A stretch of DNA of 64,000 nt from Novipirellula artificiosorum. Its GTDB lineage: Bacteria > Planctomycetota > Planctomycetia > Pirellulales > Pirellulaceae. A program made the translations under genes and the position numbers. Shown in pieces: positions 40,124 through 50,560 of the stretch (position 1 is the stretch's first letter; every line of letters begins with the position of its first letter). A model generated the notes under the pieces. The model saw only the letters and a list, made by a program, of their open reading frames with translations, made no database searches and was not told the origin of the DNA. The stretch spans positions 1,051,299 to 1,115,298 of the forward strand of contig NZ_SJPV01000001.1 in assembly GCF_007860135.1 (NCBI RefSeq). The letters run 5' to 3'.

Positions 40124-41464
40124 ATGACCGAAATGCCCACTCAACGACGAAATTTTCTCAAACGAACCTCCGTCGCTGCCGGCGCCGTTGCACTTTCGGC
40201 CAGCGCCATTCCGAGCGTCCATGCTGCGGGTGACGAAACGATCAAAGTCGCATTGGTCGGTTGTGGCGGTCGAGGCACGGGGGCGGCATCGCAAGCCCTC
40301 AATACGGCGGGTCCGGTCAAGTTATGGGCGATGGCCGATGTTTTTGAAGACAAGTTGAAAACAAGTCTCGAGGTCTTAACCAAGGGACAAGAACAACGCT
40401 ATGATCGCGAGGCGCACGACGGCTTTGCGAATCAAATTGACGTTGCACCGGAGCGACAGTTTGTCGGTTGGGATGCCTACAAGCAGGCCATCGACAGCGG
40501 TGTGGACGTGGTGATTTTGACGACCTTTCCCCACTTTCGCCCGATGCAGTATGCGTATGCGGTTGAGCAAGGCAAACACGTCTTCATGGAAAAGCCGGTT
40601 GCCTGTGATGCGGCGGGCGTCCGCCAGATCTTGGCAGCGAACGAGATCGCCAAGCAAAAGAACTTGAAGGTGGGGGTGGGTTTGCAACGTCGCCATTCCC
40701 CGCTCTACCTCGAAACGCTCGATCGAATTCACGGCGGTGCGATTGGCCCGATTCAATCGATGCGGTGCTACTGGAATTCGGGATCCGCGGGCCAATTAAA
40801 TCCGCGTCGTGGCGAAACGGAAATGGAGTTTCAGATGCGTAACAAGTATTACTTTACATGGCTCGCCGGCGATCACATCGTCGAGCAACACATTCACAAT
40901 ATCGACATTTGCAATTGGATGGCTGGTGGTCATCCCGTAGAGTGCAACGGGATGGGGGGCCGAATGTGGCGAAACGGGCGAGAGCATGGGGAGATCTACG
41001 ACCATCATTTCGTCGAATACACCTATGCCGATGGAACGAAGATGCACAGCCAATGTCGGCACATCCCTCGGTGTTTTAGTAGCATGTCTGAACATGCTCA
41101 GGGATCCAAGGGCTCGGCGATGCTGGACAATCGCAATGGCGTGATCGAGATCGCGGGTGCGGAGCCGTGGAAATATAGGGGCGAAAAAGTGAACCCCTAT
41201 CAGAGCGAGCATGATTGCTTGTTCGACGCGGTGCGAAAGGACTTGCCTTTCAATGAAGCGGAGTACGGAGCGATCAGCACGATGACGGCGATCATGGGAC
41301 GGATGGCAACCTATAGTGGTAAGGTCGTTCAATGGGAGGATGCCTTGAATTCAGAGGTTGACTTGAAGCCCGACCGCTACGCCTGGGACGGCACCCCCCC
41401 AGTGGTTCCGGATGCCGACGGAGTCTATCCGTGTGCGATGCCGGGAATGACCAAGGTACTGTAG
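40124..41464 (+). CDS. Tat-exported Gfo/Idh/MocA oxidoreductase
   Basis: A 446-aa protein with a Tat leader QRRNFLKRTSVAAGAVALSA cleaved near VHAAG. The Rossmann motif is VALVGCGGRGTGAA (GxGxxG), and MEKPVACDA is the EKP motif. DHIVEQHIHNIDICNWM holds the usual His-x-x-x-Asp motif. It probably oxidises or reduces a sugar in the periplasm or a compartment, with pre-bound NAD(P). ATG 40124 is favoured because AAAGG and the Tat leader both lie there; an upstream ATG at 40088 is possible. Confidence 0.92.
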   Translation: MTEMPTQRRNFLKRTSVAAGAVALSASAIPSVHAAGDETIKVALVGCGGRGTGAASQALNTAGPVKLWAMADVFEDKLKTSLEVLTKGQEQRYDREAHDGFANQIDVAPERQFVGWDAYKQAIDSGVDVVILTTFPHFRPMQYAYAVEQGKHVFMEKPVACDAAGVRQILAANEIAKQKNLKVGVGLQRRHSPLYLETLDRIHGGAIGPIQSMRCYWNSGSAGQLNPRRGETEMEFQMRNKYYFTWLAGDHIVEQHIHNIDICNWMAGGHPVECNGMGGRMWRNGREHGEIYDHHFVEYTYADGTKMHSQCRHIPRCFSSMSEHAQGSKGSAMLDNRNGVIEIAGAEPWKYRGEKVNPYQSEHDCLFDAVRKDLPFNEAEYGAISTMTAIMGRMATYSGKVVQWEDALNSEVDLKPDRYAWDGTPPVVPDADGVYPCAMPGMTKVL

Positions 41465-41506
41465 TCACACGTTGTTCTCACTCTTTTCGAACCAAGCGAA
41501 CTGCGA

Positions 41507-42709
41507 ATGAATCGATATCGCATGCGTTTTGCACCCAGTGTGTGGAAGCCCAAGTTGAATCCGTGGTTAGTCGATTGGTTACGTCCGCTGCGAAAGAGGC
41601 GTCAATGGTCGGAGTTGAGGATCAATCGGGTCTCGGTCGTCGGCGAATCGATCGTACGCGACCAGTTGGATGCTGGCAGTGGCGTGCTGCTGATGCCGAA
41701 CCACTCCAGCCACGCCGACCCGTATATCATCTATGCTGCGGCCGATCGGATCGGGACGGCGCTCTACGTGATGGCGACGTGGCACGTCTTTGACGGACAA
41801 CCCTGGCTGACTCAGCAACTCCTTCGATGTCATGGTTGTTTTAGCGTGGACCGTGAAGCGAACGACATTGGTGCGTTTCGATTGGCCACAGGAATTCTGC
41901 AAGAGAAGAAGCAGCCGTTGGTTCTTTTTCCTGAGGGAGAAATCTATCACTGCAATGACCGAGTGACTCCGTTTCGCGAAGGAGCCGCTGCGATCGCAGT
42001 GTCCGCCGCGAGGAAATCGAAACGGCCGATTGTTTGTGTCCCCTGTGCGATGACCTATCGCTATGAAGACGATCCGACCGATCAACTCGTCGAAACGATG
42101 GGTGAACTTGAAGAGGCGATTCTTTGGCGACGGCGAACCGGTCGGCCGCTGAGCCAACGCGTCTATCAGTTTGCCGAAGCCTTGTTAGCTGTCAAAGAAC
42201 TCGAGTACTTTGACCATGCAAGTCGCGGCCCGCTGCCCGAACGCATTCGCGTTCTTGGCGATCACATCCTGAGCCAGGTGGAATCACGTCACGGAATTCT
42301 TGCGGGAAGCAGTTCCGTACCGGAGCGGGTCAAGGCGGTGCGACGCACGATTATCGAACAGCTTGAATCGGACGACTGTTCGTCGGAATTGGCCGCAAAG
42401 CTGAATGACGACTTGGAAGACATGTTCCTCGTGGTTCAATCCTTCAGCTATCCGGGTGACTATGTGAAGGCGGAACCGTCCATCGAACGGTTGGCCGAGA
42501 CCCTGGACAAATTCGAAGAGGATATCCTGCGGCGGTCCACCGCATCAATCAAGGCCGAGCGGAGTGTTCGCGTTCAGTTCGGTGACGCGATCGCGGTAAC
42601 GGGTGATCGTAAGGATAAGGGCCAAACGTCTCGAATCACGTCGAAAGTCGAGGCGGCAGTCCAATCGATGCTCGACGAGGGGGCCCGTTGGCGCTGCGGT
42701 TCGGCCTAA
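41507..42709 (+). CDS. PlsC-like 1-acyl-glycerol-3-phosphate acyltransferase
   Basis: A 400-aa acyltransferase. The HX4D motif is NHSSHADPYI (about residues 65-74) and the second motif is LFPEGEIY (about 140-148). These are diagnostic of PlsC/LPLAT enzymes that acylate lysophosphatidic acid. The C-terminal 180 residues are an extra, largely helical part. It follows the Gfo/Idh/MocA gene by 42 nt and precedes the MMPL gene by 218 nt. Lipid synthesis or remodelling is likely; the exact acyl acceptor is not shown. Confidence 0.9.
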   Translation: MNRYRMRFAPSVWKPKLNPWLVDWLRPLRKRRQWSELRINRVSVVGESIVRDQLDAGSGVLLMPNHSSHADPYIIYAAADRIGTALYVMATWHVFDGQPWLTQQLLRCHGCFSVDREANDIGAFRLATGILQEKKQPLVLFPEGEIYHCNDRVTPFREGAAAIAVSAARKSKRPIVCVPCAMTYRYEDDPTDQLVETMGELEEAILWRRRTGRPLSQRVYQFAEALLAVKELEYFDHASRGPLPERIRVLGDHILSQVESRHGILAGSSSVPERVKAVRRTIIEQLESDDCSSELAAKLNDDLEDMFLVVQSFSYPGDYVKAEPSIERLAETLDKFEEDILRRSTASIKAERSVRVQFGDAIAVTGDRKDKGQTSRITSKVEAAVQSMLDEGARWRCGSA

Positions 42710-42927
42710 CCGAGAGAAGAATCGCCTGCACGGAAGCCGTTGCAACGACTCCGACGCCGCAAAGACACCGTGATCGGCATATCCGGCGGCGTTATGACCG
42801 TCGTTCGCATGGCAGCGGTCGATGTGAAGTGGACCATCGGCGCTTCGGTTGGTAGCCTTTATATTGCCTGTTGGTTTCTTGAACACGGAAACCAACGCGC
42901 CCAAAACCCCCGAGATCCAAGTTGTCC

Positions 42928-45900
42928 ATGCCGCCTTTTCTCGAGCGACGTAGCCCTGCACGGGTCTCGTATGCGCTGTTGATCTTGATGGCTTTCTTTT
43001 TCTTTCTCCCCTCGGTGTTTCGCGCCGCACGGCTGAGTTTGGGAGAGAAACAGAATAATATCAAAGATTGGTTGCCAAGCGACTTCCCTGAAACAGCCGA
43101 ATTGGAGTGGTTTGGTAGCCACTTCGTTGGGGAGAGTTTTGTCTTGGCGACCTGGCCAGGCTGTACCAGCGGCGATCAGCGGTTGCAGTTGCTCGAACAA
43201 AAATTGCTTCACGAATCCGACGCCTTCGATCCGACGGGCAAGCTACCCCCCGACGACATCGACGATTACCGACGCGCGAAGGAGTTGGGTAAAAAACTCG
43301 AGCTGCTCAATACGGGACGCAAATTTGATAACTGGGGTGGCAAGCAAGAGAAATGGGTTCGTGCCGCCAAGGGGACATGGTTTTACTTGACGCCCGACGG
43401 TCGGTTTTATCGTTGGGAAGGATCGATGACCGGGCCGGCATCCTTGGTTCGGTCGATCCAACGCAGCCTCGGTCGTTATGAACTCGATGGGACCTTTGTG
43501 ACAGCGTTCGGGCAACAACCTGATGATGAGCAGAGCAACCCCTTTCACAACGATCCGACCCTCCTTTGCGCGCCGCTTTTTCACACCGTTCAAACCGGTG
43601 GCTCGATCGCAGAGCAGTTAGCGTCCGAAGGGGGGCCGCTTTGGCCCATCGAGTTGATCGACCCTGCAAGTCGCCCGACGATTGCCCGTCGTTTGGCCAT
43701 GAAGCGATTGACCGGGACGATGTTTGCCCCTGCGGTACCGCCCCAGTTTGATTGGACGGCGAAGTCGTTTCGTGCAGCGATCCCTGAGGAGGTTGGCGAA
43801 ACGCTAAGTGACGACTTTGAGTTGACGGTTTCCGAGACCCTCCGTGAGATCGTCGAGACTCGTTTCGCGGGATCGATCGAGCAGCTTCAAGCGGCTCCGA
43901 TCGACGAGCAAGCCGACGTCTGGTATGCGGTTTTTGATGCGGTTGCGATCGAGCCCCCCCCGCGTTTGAGTTGTGTTTTGGTCACCTTGACCGACATTGC
44001 GAAAGAGAACCTGCCGTACGTGCTGGGGCGTGGTGCAGCGGGAGGCCCGCGAGGCCGGCTGCTTCAATTGGCCGAGGAATCGGGCATTCATCCCGCTCCG
44101 CCACCTTCGCTTGCACCGCCTCCCTTCAACCGCGAACCGGTCGAATCGGTAGCGGGAATGCCAACGCTGCATCTTGGTGGGCCGCCGGTCGATAACTTAG
44201 CGATCGATGAGGAAGGCACGGTGACCCTGATTCGGCTGCTTGGATACAGCTTGTTGGTTGGAGTCGTTTTGTCGTACCTCTGCTTCACCAGTATCAAGAT
44301 CACCGTGATGGTGTTTGTGGTGGGTGGTAGTGCAGCGATGTTGAGCATGGCGACGGTTTGGTGGACCGGGGGCAAGGTCGATGCGATTTTGATGAGCATG
44401 CCGTCGCTGGTTTACGTGATGGGACTTTCCGGTGCGATTCATGTTGTCAACTACTATCGCGATGAGGTTCGCCATCGTGGTTCAAGCGGTGCCGCGGGGC
44501 GAGCGATTCGCCATGCGGTCGTTCCTTGCACGCTCGCGTCGCTGACCACGGCGATCGGGTTGGTCTCTCTTTTCACCAGCAACCTGGCACCGATCAGCAA
44601 CTTTGGGCTCTATTCGGCGATCGGGGTGATGGCGACCCTGGGTGTTTTGTTTTCTTACTTGCCCGCTGCATTGCAAACGTTTCCGCCCTCACTTCATTTC
44701 GCAAAGGAAGGTAAAAAGGCTTCGGAAAAGTCCGCTTCGCAGGAAAAGGTTGGGCAAGCTGATCGAGCGGAGGAGAGTGCATTCGCCGAGGCATGGGCAT
44801 CGGCGGGGCGATGGATCACTTCGCACCATCTCGCGGTCACAACGGTTTGTTTGTTGGTGCTGTTTACAGCGGCCATGGGACTGCGGCACATCAAGACTTC
44901 GGTGCAACTTTTGAAGCTGTTCGATACCGAATCACGGATCATCCGTGATTATGCATGGCTTGAAGACCATTTTGGCAAACTGGTGCCGATGGAAATGATC
45001 GTCCGCATGCCTCCGTTGCCAGAGATTGCAGAAGAAGCGAATGAGTTGACGGATAACGTCGAACCGGCCGATACGGTGACGTCGCTCAACATGCTCGAGC
45101 GTGCCGAGGCGGTGTCACGGATCACGACGGTCGTGCGGCGGACCTTGGGTGAAACCGGGACCGATGTGGTGGGCCAGACGTTGAGTGCCGATACGTTTTT
45201 GCCCCCTTTGCCGGAACCCGAGTACCGTTGGACGAGCCGTCGATCGACGTTCAACCGTCGATTGTTGGCTTCCCGCTCGGAGTTGTTGGATAGCGACTAC
45301 ATCCGGATCGAAAAAGAGGGCCCCTTTGCTGGTAGCGAGTTGTGGCGAATCAGTTTACGCGTCGGGGCACTTTCGGATGTCGACTACGGACGCTTCATTT
45401 CTACGTTGCGAACCGCCGTCGAGCCAGTCCTGCGAGCCTATGACACACGCGAGGCCATCCTTGCGGCAATGACACGCGATGCGGAAGGCAACGCGGTCGG
45501 TTTGTCTGCTAAAACGCGTCTCTTGATCATCGGCCATTCACGCCCGGAATCGCTCGACCAGGCTAAGTTGCTTGCCGAGGACGGCGAAACCCTTGACGCG
45601 GAACAGATTTATCTCGCGACCCTTGGCGAACTACTCGCCGGAGTCCCGATGCGAACGCCAGGATGGATGGCCGAGGCGAACGTTACGCAAGACTCGAAGC
45701 AGTGGCAGCAAGCGATCGCGAACAATTTTGATGCCGTTGTTTGGGTTGGCGACCAGACGCCCGATGAAGCAACGCGAACAGCGATTCCTCGATTTATCGA
45801 TGCTCGAGCCATCTATGCCAAGTCGGTTACACCGATCTTGATCGACGGCAACGTTCCGGATGTTGAAGGCTCCGGTGAATTGCAAGTCGTTTACACCGGA

Positions 45901-46698
45901 GCGATCCCGGTCGTCTACAAGGCTCAGCGAACCTTGTTGTTTAGCTTGGTCGAGTCCATTGCCTTGGCCTTCGTGCTGATTGCGGGTGTGATGACCTTGC
46001 TTTTGAATCCGGGACGTTTTCCATTCGGGTGGTTCTCGCCGAGCAACTTTGCCTACGGTGCAACCGCAGGAATGATCGCCATGATTCCAAACGTCTTTCC
46101 GGTGCTCTTGGTGTTCGGCGTCATGTGCCACCGGGGCATTGCGATTGACATCGGCACGATGATGACCGCATCGGTGGCGATGGGGGTCGCCGTGGACGAC
46201 ACGATTCACTTCCTTTCTTGGTTCCGAGCCAATTTGGATGCGGGGCTTAGCCGCGTGGAAGCGGTGATCGAAACCTACCGGCGCGTCGGTCCAGCCATGA
46301 CGCAAACGACGATTGTCGGCGGACTCGGGTTGTTTGTATTTGCACTTTCCACTTTTACGCCGACACAGCGATTTGGAGTGTTGATGTTGGTCATGCTCGG
46401 CGCGGCTTTGGTGGGGGACTTGGTCTTGTTGCCGGCTTTGTTGGCGGGTCCCCTGGGTCGCTTCTTTAAACCGCGTGTTGTCGATCCCAATCCGATCCCA
46501 GCCTCCGACGTAGGCGCAGTAGAAGACGTGAGCGCCGAGGAAGACGCGGGCGCGGAAAAAGGCGCGGGCGAAGGGGAGGACGTGGGGGAAAAGGAAGGTG
46601 CATCATCGGGCGTGGAAGGCTTGCACGATGAAACGCTGCCTCGATTGAAAGTCCATTTCCCCTCGGGGCGAGTGGACTCGCCACACCGAGCACGGTAG
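42928..46698 (+). CDS. MMPL/RND superfamily transporter
   Basis: A 1256-aa membrane protein of the MMPL/SSD-type RND family. A first TM segment is at about 15-33, followed by a large exported loop. A TM bundle (about 430-600) includes VGVVLSYLCFTSIKI and the RIRHAVVPCTLASLTTAIGL-like segment of the family. A second loop and a C-terminal TM bundle (about 1000-1190) follow. The last ~60 residues are a low-complexity acidic tail (repeats of EDxGAEKGAG type). It likely exports lipids or drugs by proton motive force. A TTG codon at 42922 is possible, but ATG 42928 is likelier. It may act with the upstream PlsC-like enzyme. Confidence 0.9.
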   Translation: MPPFLERRSPARVSYALLILMAFFFFLPSVFRAARLSLGEKQNNIKDWLPSDFPETAELEWFGSHFVGESFVLATWPGCTSGDQRLQLLEQKLLHESDAFDPTGKLPPDDIDDYRRAKELGKKLELLNTGRKFDNWGGKQEKWVRAAKGTWFYLTPDGRFYRWEGSMTGPASLVRSIQRSLGRYELDGTFVTAFGQQPDDEQSNPFHNDPTLLCAPLFHTVQTGGSIAEQLASEGGPLWPIELIDPASRPTIARRLAMKRLTGTMFAPAVPPQFDWTAKSFRAAIPEEVGETLSDDFELTVSETLREIVETRFAGSIEQLQAAPIDEQADVWYAVFDAVAIEPPPRLSCVLVTLTDIAKENLPYVLGRGAAGGPRGRLLQLAEESGIHPAPPPSLAPPPFNREPVESVAGMPTLHLGGPPVDNLAIDEEGTVTLIRLLGYSLLVGVVLSYLCFTSIKITVMVFVVGGSAAMLSMATVWWTGGKVDAILMSMPSLVYVMGLSGAIHVVNYYRDEVRHRGSSGAAGRAIRHAVVPCTLASLTTAIGLVSLFTSNLAPISNFGLYSAIGVMATLGVLFSYLPAALQTFPPSLHFAKEGKKASEKSASQEKVGQADRAEESAFAEAWASAGRWITSHHLAVTTVCLLVLFTAAMGLRHIKTSVQLLKLFDTESRIIRDYAWLEDHFGKLVPMEMIVRMPPLPEIAEEANELTDNVEPADTVTSLNMLERAEAVSRITTVVRRTLGETGTDVVGQTLSADTFLPPLPEPEYRWTSRRSTFNRRLLASRSELLDSDYIRIEKEGPFAGSELWRISLRVGALSDVDYGRFISTLRTAVEPVLRAYDTREAILAAMTRDAEGNAVGLSAKTRLLIIGHSRPESLDQAKLLAEDGETLDAEQIYLATLGELLAGVPMRTPGWMAEANVTQDSKQWQQAIANNFDAVVWVGDQTPDEATRTAIPRFIDARAIYAKSVTPILIDGNVPDVEGSGELQVVYTGAIPVVYKAQRTLLFSLVESIALAFVLIAGVMTLLLNPGRFPFGWFSPSNFAYGATAGMIAMIPNVFPVLLVFGVMCHRGIAIDIGTMMTASVAMGVAVDDTIHFLSWFRANLDAGLSRVEAVIETYRRVGPAMTQTTIVGGLGLFVFALSTFTPTQRFGVLMLVMLGAALVGDLVLLPALLAGPLGRFFKPRVVDPNPIPASDVGAVEDVSAEEDAGAEKGAGEGEDVGEKEGASSGVEGLHDETLPRLKVHFPSGRVDSPHRAR

Positions 46699-46807
46699 AT
46701 CGTACTCGGTCGTTTCAGACGGGATTTTTCGGTGAATACGCCGAGCCAACGGTTGACGATCGCGGAGCGAAGCTTGCCTTCCGCGCACAACATGAGTCGT
46801 TTTTATC

Positions 46808-48664
46808 CTATTGGATCGTTGCTAAGACCTGGCCGGTTGCAACCTTGTCGCCGACGTGGAAGCGAATTTCCGCAATCGTTCCGTTGACCGGAGAGGAAAC
46901 CTCCATCTCCATTTTCATCGCTTCGAGAATCAGGATCGGATCGCCTTCGCGTACCTTGTCGCCAGGCCCGACGATGACCTTGAAGACGACGCCGGGCATC
47001 TGAGCGATCACTTGGGTCCTGTTGGCTTCTGACGCGGTGGAGGGTTCGATTTTCGCACCCCCTTCGTTGCCTTTTCCCTCTTCGGGACGAAGGGCAACCC
47101 GATAGACTTTGCCATCGACCGTGACCATGTCGCCTTCAAACGCCATAAAGAAATCTTCGCCATTGATCGTGACCGTGTATTCCGACGGTCCCTGTTTTGC
47201 GCTGGATGCGTCTTCCGAAGCGGTGCTTTGGGCCGATTGCGCCACCGGTGGGGCGCCCTTGTCGATCTTTCGCACGCCGACTTCCGCTTTTCCATGCAAG
47301 TAGCGGATTCCTTTTTCCTTACAGGTCGCTGCGATAAAGATATTTTCGTCGGTAATCCGCAATCCTTCTTCTTCGAGCAATGCCTTGGCCGGCTCGATCC
47401 CCTTATCCGGATCCGCATCGTTCAACTCAAGGACCTTTTGTGTCGTCGGTTGCAGGTTCAATTGCTGGCTAGCAAGCGCGACGATTTCGGGATCGGGTTC
47501 GACCGGTGTTTTGCCGAAGTAGCCAAGCACCATCTTGCCGTAGGGTTCGGCGATCTTCTTCCAAGGGCCGACCATGACGTTGTTGAACGCTTGTTGGAAG
47601 TAGAACTGCGAAACGGGCGTCACCGATGTGCCGTAGCCACCTTTCCGCACCACATCGCTCATGGCGGCGATGATTTCGGGATACTTGTCCATGATGTTGT
47701 TGTCACGCAGCATCTGCGTATTGGAGGTCAGCGCTCCGCCCGGCATCGGGCTCCAAGGAATCAGCGGTTCGACCGCAGTCGCTTCGGGCGGCAAGAAGTA
47801 ATCGCTCATACAATCCTTGAAGACAGCCTCGGCTTCACGAACCTTATCCAAATTGACGTTCAAGTCGTATTCGCTACCGCGCAGTGCGTGCCACATCACC
47901 AAGATATCGGGTTGGCAGGTGCCGCCACTGCAGGGTGCCATCGACAAATCAATCGCGTCGGCACCCGCATCGAGTGCGGCCTTGTTGGCGAGCACGCTGA
48001 CGCCCGCCGTCTCATGGGTATGGAAGTGAATGAACGTTCCCTCGGGCAACATCTTCCGCGCCGCTTTGATCGTTTCATAAACCTTTGAGGGGACGGCCGT
48101 TCCCGATGCATCTTTGAAGCAAACCGAATCGAAAGGAATTTCCGCATCCAGGATTTGACGCAAGGTTCTGGCATAGAAAGAAGCGTCGTGGGCACCTTCG
48201 CATCCCGGCGGTAATTCCATCAAGGTGACACAGACTTGATGTTTTAGTCCAGCGTCGACAATGCACTGGCCGCTGTAGATCAGATTGTTGACGTCATTAA
48301 GTGCGTCAAAGTTACGGATCGATGTGATGCCATGTTTCTTGAACAGGTCCGCGTGCAATTTGATAATATCACTCGGCTGCGATTCAAGTCCTACGACATT
48401 CACGCCACGCGCCAACGTTTGCAGGTTGGCATCTTTGCCAGCGGTTGCCCGAAATGCGTCCATCATCGCGAACGCGTCTTCGTTACAGTAGAAATAGAGC
48501 GATTGAAACCGTGCGCCACCGCCTGCCTCAAACCAGTCGATTCCCGCATCACAGGCTGCTTCCACCGCGGGCAAGAAATCTTTGGTAAAGACACGAGAAC
48601 CGTACACGCTCTGGAATCCATCGCGAAACGCGGTACACATGAACTTGACTTGTTTCTTCGACAC
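46808..48664 (-). CDS. oadA: oxaloacetate decarboxylase alpha subunit (biotin carboxyltransferase)
   Basis: A 618-aa protein that transfers the oxaloacetate carboxyl group to biotin; pyruvate carboxylase subunit B is the alternative reading. The carboxyltransferase TIM barrel has CTAFRDGFQSVYGSRV, VCFKDASGT and the metal site FIHFHTHETAG. The C-terminal biotinyl domain has EAMKMEME with the biotinylated Lys at about 584. The start is GTG 48664, because AGGA lies 7 nt upstream; the longer frame begins only at a TTG 81 nt earlier. It follows oadB in the operon, so it is the alpha subunit of a sodium pump. Confidence 0.93.
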   Translation of the reverse strand: MSKKQVKFMCTAFRDGFQSVYGSRVFTKDFLPAVEAACDAGIDWFEAGGGARFQSLYFYCNEDAFAMMDAFRATAGKDANLQTLARGVNVVGLESQPSDIIKLHADLFKKHGITSIRNFDALNDVNNLIYSGQCIVDAGLKHQVCVTLMELPPGCEGAHDASFYARTLRQILDAEIPFDSVCFKDASGTAVPSKVYETIKAARKMLPEGTFIHFHTHETAGVSVLANKAALDAGADAIDLSMAPCSGGTCQPDILVMWHALRGSEYDLNVNLDKVREAEAVFKDCMSDYFLPPEATAVEPLIPWSPMPGGALTSNTQMLRDNNIMDKYPEIIAAMSDVVRKGGYGTSVTPVSQFYFQQAFNNVMVGPWKKIAEPYGKMVLGYFGKTPVEPDPEIVALASQQLNLQPTTQKVLELNDADPDKGIEPAKALLEEEGLRITDENIFIAATCKEKGIRYLHGKAEVGVRKIDKGAPPVAQSAQSTASEDASSAKQGPSEYTVTINGEDFFMAFEGDMVTVDGKVYRVALRPEEGKGNEGGAKIEPSTASEANRTQVIAQMPGVVFKVIVGPGDKVREGDPILILEAMKMEMEVSSPVNGTIAEIRFHVGDKVATGQVLATIQ

Positions 48665-48782
48665 GTTGCGTTCCTGCTGTGAAAAATTGTAGGCCAAACC
48701 AACTGTCTGGCGAGTGAGTCGGTTCGTAAGGGATGAATCAGGCAAGCACCTGAGGGACGTTTCTCTGAGTGTGATTCGGTCG

Positions 48783-49949
48783 CTAAGGCAACACGGCCCA
48801 CAACACGCCGGCGGCGATCGCAGATCCGATCACACCGGCAACATTGGGTGCCATCGCATGCATCAACAAAAAGTTGTGAGGATCTTCTTGTTGGCCAACC
48901 ATTTGGACCACCCGAGCGGAGTCGGGAACGGCTGATACTCCTGCGGCTCCGACCAAGGGGTTGATCTTTTCGGTCAAGAACAGATTCATGAACTTGGCGA
49001 ATAGCACGCCACCCGCTGTGGCGACAACAAACGAAAGCGCCCCGAGTCCAAAAATCAATAAGGATTGAGGACGCAAGAACGTATCGGCTTGAGTGCTGGC
49101 TCCAACGGAAAATCCCAGCAAAATGGTGACCACATCGATCATCGCGGTGCGAGCCGTGTTGGCAAGCCGTTCGGTCACCAAGCTTTCTTTGAGTAGGTTG
49201 CCGAAGAACAGCATGCCCAACAAGACGATCGCCCCCGGCGCAATCAACGTCGCGATTAAGAATGCAGCCACAGGGAAAAACATCTTCTCGCGTTTCGACA
49301 CGTTTCGCGGTGGCTTCATGCGGATCAGCCGTTCTTTGCGAGTGGTCAACAGTCGCATCACCGGCGGTTGGATCACCGGAACCAGTGCCATGTAGGAATA
49401 GGCCGCGATGGCAATCGCGCCGAGCAGATCGGGAGCAAGTTTTGAGGAAAGAAAAATTGCGGTCGGGCCGTCCGCACCACCGATGATCCCAATCGCTCCC
49501 GCTTCCTTCAAGGTGAAGCCGAGGTAGATCGCTCCAAGAAACGTCAAGAACACGCCAACCTGCGCCGCAGCACCGAGCAAAACCAGTTTGGGGTTGGACA
49601 ACATGGTCGAAAAATCGGTCATCGCCCCGATCCCCAGAAAGATCAGTGGCGGGAACAGTCCCCAACTGACGCCAAAGTAAATGTAGCTCAGGACACTGCC
49701 GGGAACGTAACCGATTTCGCCATCGCTAAAGTTCCACGTATGCACGTCGTACACGCTCATCGACATCCCCTGGACCACCGGGATATTGCCCACGACGGCT
49801 CCCATCCCGATCGGCACGAGCAATAGCGGCTCGTAGTCTTTCTTGATGGCCAAGGTGATGAAGGCGATACCGATCACGATCATGATCGCATTACCCAGCG
49901 TCATGGCCGAAAAACCGGTTGTCTTCCAAAATTCGAGAAATATATCCAT
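48783..49949 (-). CDS. oadB: sodium-pumping decarboxylase beta subunit
   Basis: A 388-aa integral membrane protein with about nine to eleven helices. It decarboxylates carboxybiotin and couples this to sodium export. The conserved GGADGPTAIF segment has D160, which probably matches the essential Asp203 of Klebsiella OadB. Its ATG overlaps the oadG stop by one base (TAATG, 49947-49951). The coding order is oadG-oadB-oadA. Confidence 0.94.
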   Translation of the reverse strand: MDIFLEFWKTTGFSAMTLGNAIMIVIGIAFITLAIKKDYEPLLLVPIGMGAVVGNIPVVQGMSMSVYDVHTWNFSDGEIGYVPGSVLSYIYFGVSWGLFPPLIFLGIGAMTDFSTMLSNPKLVLLGAAAQVGVFLTFLGAIYLGFTLKEAGAIGIIGGADGPTAIFLSSKLAPDLLGAIAIAAYSYMALVPVIQPPVMRLLTTRKERLIRMKPPRNVSKREKMFFPVAAFLIATLIAPGAIVLLGMLFFGNLLKESLVTERLANTARTAMIDVVTILLGFSVGASTQADTFLRPQSLLIFGLGALSFVVATAGGVLFAKFMNLFLTEKINPLVGAAGVSAVPDSARVVQMVGQQEDPHNFLLMHAMAPNVAGVIGSAIAAGVLWAVLP

Positions 49950-50248
49950 TAACGTTCTTTCGAAGCCAACTGTTCTTGGTGTTTCATATGCAAGGCGTAG
50001 CCGATGGCGGCGTACAGGGCCTCATCATGCGGCTCCAGTCGCTCATGATGGCCTCGCCGGGCATGGGCGTCGTCTTGTTCAGGGAAAAGACGTCCCATCG
50101 CCGCCAAAACCTGCGGTAGCGCTGCGATAAACAGGCTGATAAACGCCAGCGCTAAGCCGACAATCACCATTCCCGCCACTGCGATCGTCAAACCTTGACG
50201 GGTGATGTCCGCGATCAGAAAAACATGCATGTCGGTAACAGACGCCAT
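49949..50248 (-). CDS. oadG: OadG-like gamma subunit of the decarboxylase
   Basis: A 99-aa protein with one N-terminal membrane helix (about residues 17-43, GLTIAVAGMVIVGLALAFI) and a hydrophilic tail rich in His (HARRGHHERLEPHDE). This is the layout of oxaloacetate decarboxylase gamma, which anchors the alpha subunit and may bind zinc. The start ATG 50248 is preferred; ATG 50230 is also possible. It is the first gene of the operon and is assigned mainly by context and topology. Confidence 0.75.
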   Translation of the reverse strand: MASVTDMHVFLIADITRQGLTIAVAGMVIVGLALAFISLFIAALPQVLAAMGRLFPEQDDAHARRGHHERLEPHDEALYAAIGYALHMKHQEQLASKER

Positions 50249-50560
50249 AGCGGAAATACTTGGGTTGGGAACGAGTTGATCGAGGACAGCCAACCGGGAA
50301 TTGACGGACGCGAGCCTACAAGATAGCAGACAAGGATATCAAATGGGACCATGATGTTCATCTATGGGGAATCAGGGCATCCGGGGGCGGAAGCGAACAA
50401 AAAACAAGGGAACCCCATAATTTGTCTTGGTCCGATTTCCGTGATCTGCTAATCTCCGAAACACGTCGTTGGTTGCGACGCATTTCTGAAAGCTCGAACG
50501 GGATGCCATGAGGGTGTTTTTTCGAGAGGAATCGTTCATTCAGGTGGAAAGGACTCCAGC
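50249..50560. other. divergent intergenic region, no gene seen
   Basis: A 312-bp region between the divergent oad operon and rimI. It should hold both promoters. I found only weak -35/-10 candidates and no small gene. Confidence 0.4.

Noticed and set aside
42740-42982. 80-aa plus-strand frame between plsC and the MMPL gene
   Set aside because: It has no ribosome binding site or recognisable content and runs into the MMPL gene in another frame.
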